Source of the DNA: TTA-H9 sp002071415
GTDB taxonomy: Bacteria; Bacteroidota; Bacteroidia; Bacteroidales; TTA-H9
Assembly: GCA_035411425.1 (NCBI GenBank)
Contig: DAONSX010000072.1
Span: 1 to 9,408 of the forward strand
Direction of reading: 5' to 3'
DNA: 9,408 bases
Part shown: piece by piece, positions 6,928 through 9,408 of the stretch
Layout: every line of letters begins with the position of its first letter
How positions within the stretch are numbered: position 1 is the first letter of the stretch
Made by a program: the position numbers and the translations under genes
Notes under the pieces: generated by a model
What the model saw: the letters and a program-made list of their open reading frames with translations, nothing else
Told to the model about the DNA's origin: nothing
The model's database searches: none

Positions 6928-8046
6928 TTAGATCATTACAGGCATAATCAACATCAGAAGGTCTTCTACTTCATTTTCGTCGGTTTCGGGAAAGATAACA
7001 CCTGCGCGGTTTGGAGCCGACGTTTCGATTCTGATGTTGGGTGTATCGATATTGGATAGCATTTCGAGCAGAAACTTGGAGTTGAATCCAATTTCGATGT
7101 CTTCGCCATCATAAGCACAGGATAGAACTTCCGAGGCTTCATTCTGGAAATCGTAGTCTTCAGCACTTAGTGAGATCATCTGACCTGAAATTCTAAAGCG
7201 AATCAGGTGGGTGCTTTGATTGCCAAAGAGGGAAACCCTTCGAATGGAAGTCATTAAGGCTATACGGTCGATGATGAGTATATTGGGATTGTCGCGCGGG
7301 ATGACGGCTTCATAATTGGGAAATTTGCCTTCGATGAGGGTAGAAGTAAGTACTACATTATTGAAGGTATATCTGGCATTTTTCAGGTTATATTCGATCA
7401 GAACGGGAGTTTCGTCCGAAGGCACAGTATTTTTCAATTGATTGAGAGGTTTCTTTGGCATGATAAACGACATGGTTTCGGATGAATGGACATCTGGGCG
7501 CCTGTATCGAATGATTTTATGTGCATCGGTAGCTGCCAGGGTAGCTTTGTCTTCAGTAAACTCAAATAATACTCCCGTCATTTCGGGGCGTAATTCATCG
7601 GTTCCCGTTGCAAAGATAGTTTTTGAAATGCCTCTTACTAAAATTTCTCCATTTACAGTTACGGTGGCAGGATTGATGAGTTCTGGAATTTCTGGAAAAT
7701 CTTGAGGGTCTTGTCCTGAAAGTTTGAATTTGGCGTTATCGGCTATAATTTCTACAGCAAAGGTAGAAGGATCGGTAAGAAAAGTAAGAGGTGTGTCGTG
7801 ATAAGTTTTCAAAGTGTCGAGAAGGATCTTCGAAGGAATAGCAATTGCTCCTCCATCTTCCATCATAATGGGAGTAACCGTAATGCTCATGGTTGTCTCC
7901 TGATCGCTGGCCGTAATTTCCAGATCATTTTCTTTGGTTTTGAAAAGAAAATATTCCAAAATAGGCAGAGTGTTACTCGTAGTTACGACTCCACTAATGG
8001 TTTGTAAGCTTTTTAAAAGATTTGTACTCGAAATGATGAATTTCAT
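6928..8046 (-). CDS. dnaN: DNA polymerase III beta subunit (sliding clamp)
   Basis: DnaN dimerises into the ring that holds DNA polymerase III on DNA, and it also docks other replication and repair proteins. The chosen product has 372 residues, normal for the family, and should fold as three similar clamp domains of about 120 residues each. It begins MKFIISSTNLLKSL, the usual clamp N-terminus, and runs through SNTLPILEYFLF, DELRPEMTGVLFEF and LIEGKFPNYEAVIP to the typical C-terminus LMLIMPVMI. An in-frame ATG at 8097 would add 17 residues (MCKQRFFFPSKHK...) with no family counterpart. The promoter motif at 8105-8112 places transcription start near or inside that extension, so the start at 8046 is preferred. 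It lies downstream of the MORN-repeat gene on the same strand, 243 bases away, and appears to have its own promoter and terminator. dnaA and recF, common partners elsewhere, are not in view. Confidence 0.96.
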   Translation of the reverse strand: MKFIISSTNLLKSLQTISGVVTTSNTLPILEYFLFKTKENDLEITASDQETTMSITVTPIMMEDGGAIAIPSKILLDTLKTYHDTPLTFLTDPSTFAVEIIADNAKFKLSGQDPQDFPEIPELINPATVTVNGEILVRGISKTIFATGTDELRPEMTGVLFEFTEDKATLAATDAHKIIRYRRPDVHSSETMSFIMPKKPLNQLKNTVPSDETPVLIEYNLKNARYTFNNVVLTSTLIEGKFPNYEAVIPRDNPNILIIDRIALMTSIRRVSLFGNQSTHLIRFRISGQMISLSAEDYDFQNEASEVLSCAYDGEDIEIGFNSKFLLEMLSNIDTPNIRIETSAPNRAGVIFPETDENEVEDLLMLIMPVMI

Positions 8047-8104
8047 GGATATAAATGTTTTGTGTTTACTCGGAAAGAAAAATCTTTGTTTGCACAACGA
8101 AGGA

Positions 8105-8112
8105 CAAATTTA
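8105..8112 (-). promoter_or_regulatory. Candidate Bacteroidota -7 promoter element for dnaN
   Basis: On the minus strand this reads TAAATTTG, an exact TAnnTTTG match. It predicts transcription start near 8098 and a leader of about 50 bases before the dnaN ATG at 8046. No good TTTG is found at the normal -33 distance. The rest of the 243-base spacer (8047-8289) shows no gene, and no clear terminator for the MORN-repeat gene upstream. Confidence 0.45.
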
Positions 8113-8289
8113 CGAATTTCCTCCAATTTAGTATTCTCTTTTATGAAAAATTATTTTGGAGATTTTCGACTGCTATGTGATCGGAGATGTTATCATACTT
8201 TTTATTACGTCTTAGATGAAGTATAGTAAGGTTCAGAATCGATCATCCATTTTCGAGGAAGCAAAAAATTAATCTGGCGAATTGAATAT

Positions 8290-9075
8290 CTATGGTATCC
8301 TAATTTGATTTTCAGGGTCGAGCAAGGGATCTAATGGAACATCCTTGATGGGCTCTTCGGGTATGAATATTTCTTCTTTTATCTTTTCGTTCTGATCATA
8401 CCACTCGATGCGTTTCAGTTGCCCATCGTTGGTATAGAATTCCCATTCTCCCATCTTTTTTCCATTCTGGTAAAATCCTTTTACAACTTCCTTGCCTTCC
8501 GGAGAATATAGGGAGTATGGGCCATCTAACTGATGATGCAAATAGCTAGCATCGAGTTTCAATTTCCCGTCAGCGAAAAATTGTTTCCATGGGCCTTCTT
8601 TCTGTCCATGGTCGTAAGTGAAGTTTTCACTTACGACAGTGTCTTCCTTATAGTAAACAATCCACTCTCCGTGAGGAATACCCTGTTGATAATTTTCGAT
8701 GGAAATGAGTTTCCCGTTTTTCTGGTTAAAATATTCCCATGTTTTGTCTTTCCATTCATCGTAGAAGAAACCTCTGGCCATAAGAATTTCATTTTCGTTA
8801 TAAAACTCGGCCGCCGAAGAATGTCCATCGCCTGTATGAATAATAATGGCTTTCAACTTTCCATTGGGGTGATAATGCCGGAATTCACCCACGGGCTGAT
8901 CATTCTGAAAGTTTCCCTCATAACGAATCTGTCCATTTTCGTACGACTTTCTCCATACCCCCTGTTTTCGGCCTTGAGCATCTATCTGGTTGATTCCTTG
9001 CGATAAAGCTATTACAGAAGAAAAAAGAAAAAAAATTAGCTGGACAATAAGAATAGGTTTCTCGAGTAGTTTCAT
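8290..9075 (-). CDS. Secreted MORN_2/YwqK-type repeat protein of unknown function
   Basis: This 261-residue protein starts with a signal peptide (KLLEKP then a hydrophobic run, about 8-24, cleavage near LSQ), so it is exported; no lipobox is seen. The rest is built from about eight MORN_2-like units of 23-26 residues, pattern G-x-W-x-x-[YF]-x-x-x-G. They begin near Gly39, Gly63, about 86 (degenerate), Asp110, Gly136, Gly161, Gly185 and Gly209. Clear examples are GVWRKSYENG, GEFRHYHPNG, GPWKQFFADG and GEWEFYTNDG. The tail from about 239 is rich in Pro and Asp/Glu. Automatic annotation often calls such proteins YwqK-family antitoxins, but no toxin gene adjoins it and export argues against that role. 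It may share a transcript with dnaN, though dnaN seems to have its own promoter. The divergent neighbour is recR. No function can be assigned beyond a likely surface or periplasmic scaffold. Confidence 0.85.
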   Translation of the reverse strand: MKLLEKPILIVQLIFFLFSSVIALSQGINQIDAQGRKQGVWRKSYENGQIRYEGNFQNDQPVGEFRHYHPNGKLKAIIIHTGDGHSSAAEFYNENEILMARGFFYDEWKDKTWEYFNQKNGKLISIENYQQGIPHGEWIVYYKEDTVVSENFTYDHGQKEGPWKQFFADGKLKLDASYLHHQLDGPYSLYSPEGKEVVKGFYQNGKKMGEWEFYTNDGQLKRIEWYDQNEKIKEEIFIPEEPIKDVPLDPLLDPENQIRIP

Positions 9076-9156
9076 TTCGAATTCATTTATACGTTCTGCG
9101 ATGGCATTTTATAGTCTTGGTCTAAATCTTCTGATGACATCAATGCAAATTTCGGA

Positions 9157-9164
9157 TAATTTTG
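9157..9164 (+). promoter_or_regulatory. Candidate Bacteroidota -7 promoter element for recR
   Basis: TAATTTTG matches TAnnTTTG exactly, 22 bases before the proposed TTG start of recR. It predicts transcription start near 9170 and a very short leader. No TTTG is seen at the -33 position. The 110-base divergent spacer (9076-9185) must also serve the MORN-repeat gene, for which I found no exact motif on the minus strand. Confidence 0.45.
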
Positions 9165-9185
9165 CATTTTAAATGAAATAAGATT

Positions 9186-9408
9186 TTGGAAAATTATCCT
9201 TCGAAGTATTTGGAAGCTGCGGTAAATGAGCTGTCGAAACTGCCGGGTATAGGTCGTAAAACTGCTTTGCGTTTGTGTTTGTATTTGCTCGACCAACCTC
9301 AGGCTTTTGCACAAAACTTGGGTGAAGCACTCATTCGATTGCGGGAAAATATTCGTTATTGCGAGCAATGTCACAACATTAGCGATGAGCCGGTTTGCAG
9401 GATTTGTT
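9186..9408 (+). CDS. recR: Recombination mediator RecR, N-terminal part, cut by the window edge
   Basis: RecR works with RecO (and RecF) to load RecA on single-stranded gaps. The visible 74 codons read (M)ENYPSKYLEAAVNEL then SKLPGIGRKTALRL, the RecR helix-hairpin-helix (about 16-30). The C4 zinc finger follows, Cys59 and Cys62 in CEQC with Cys71 and Cys74 in CRIC. The Toprim domain and about 125-130 further residues lie beyond the edge. The frame has no ATG anywhere in view. It is closed by a TGA at 9174-9176, so the start must lie between 9177 and the conserved N-terminus. TTG at 9186 is the only usual start codon there and puts the N-terminus where Bacteroides RecR begins, as I recall it. 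An ATT at 9183 is a less likely option. No Shine-Dalgarno is visible. The gene diverges from the MORN-repeat gene. Confidence 0.92.
   Translation, partial: MENYPSKYLEAAVNELSKLPGIGRKTALRLCLYLLDQPQAFAQNLGEALIRLRENIRYCEQCHNISDEPVCRIC

Noticed and set aside
8533..9006. 157-codon plus-strand open frame
   Set aside because: It lies wholly antisense to the MORN-repeat gene, whose signal peptide and regular repeats show which strand is coding. The antisense product has no recognisable family features.
9194..9202. TTATCC stretch considered as a DnaA box, because dnaN is nearby
   Set aside because: It matches only part of the TTATCCACA consensus, is a single copy, and lies inside recR. There is no cluster that would suggest an origin.
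9087..9374. 95-codon minus-strand open frame at the right edge
   Set aside because: It overlaps recR antisense, and recR has a helix-hairpin-helix and four zinc-finger cysteines in the plus frame.

Overview
The window reads as ordinary chromosomal DNA of a Bacteroidota bacterium, most likely of the order Bacteroidales. Three things suggest this. The single-chain PurL, the DnaN and the RecR resemble the Bacteroides versions as I remember them. Ribosome-binding sites are nearly absent and leaders are A/T-rich. Exact copies of the Bacteroidota -7 promoter motif TAnnTTTG lie before four of the six genes. Genes have moderate G+C and the spacers are very AT-rich. The assignment rests on recall; no search was run.

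Layout, left to right. Bases 1-310 are non-coding. At 311-1792 (+) is an exported C69-family (Ntn-hydrolase) dipeptidase. A 570-base spacer follows. It holds a perfect 18-bp tandem duplication and a GC-richer block of nested inverted repeats at about 2168-2277, then a promoter candidate. At 2363-6061 (+) is purL, the large FGAM synthase, followed after 68 bases by deoD (6130-6840, +), a purine nucleoside phosphorylase. The spacing suggests that a purine-synthesis gene and a purine-salvage gene share a transcript.

From 6841 the orientation changes. dnaN (6928-8046, -), the sliding clamp, converges on deoD, and a hairpin in the junction is an intrinsic terminator oriented for dnaN. Upstream of dnaN, also on the minus strand, is a secreted MORN_2/YwqK-type repeat protein (8290-9075). 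Divergent from it at the right edge is the start of recR (9186 to the edge, +). It has no ATG and most likely starts at TTG.

The coding content is housekeeping (purine metabolism, replication, recombination) plus two exported proteins. I found no phage, transposase, CRISPR, toxin-antitoxin pair, tRNA or rRNA. The less usual material is in the spacer before purL, the recR start codon, and the MORN protein between two DNA-metabolism genes. I do not see a convincing new multi-gene system.
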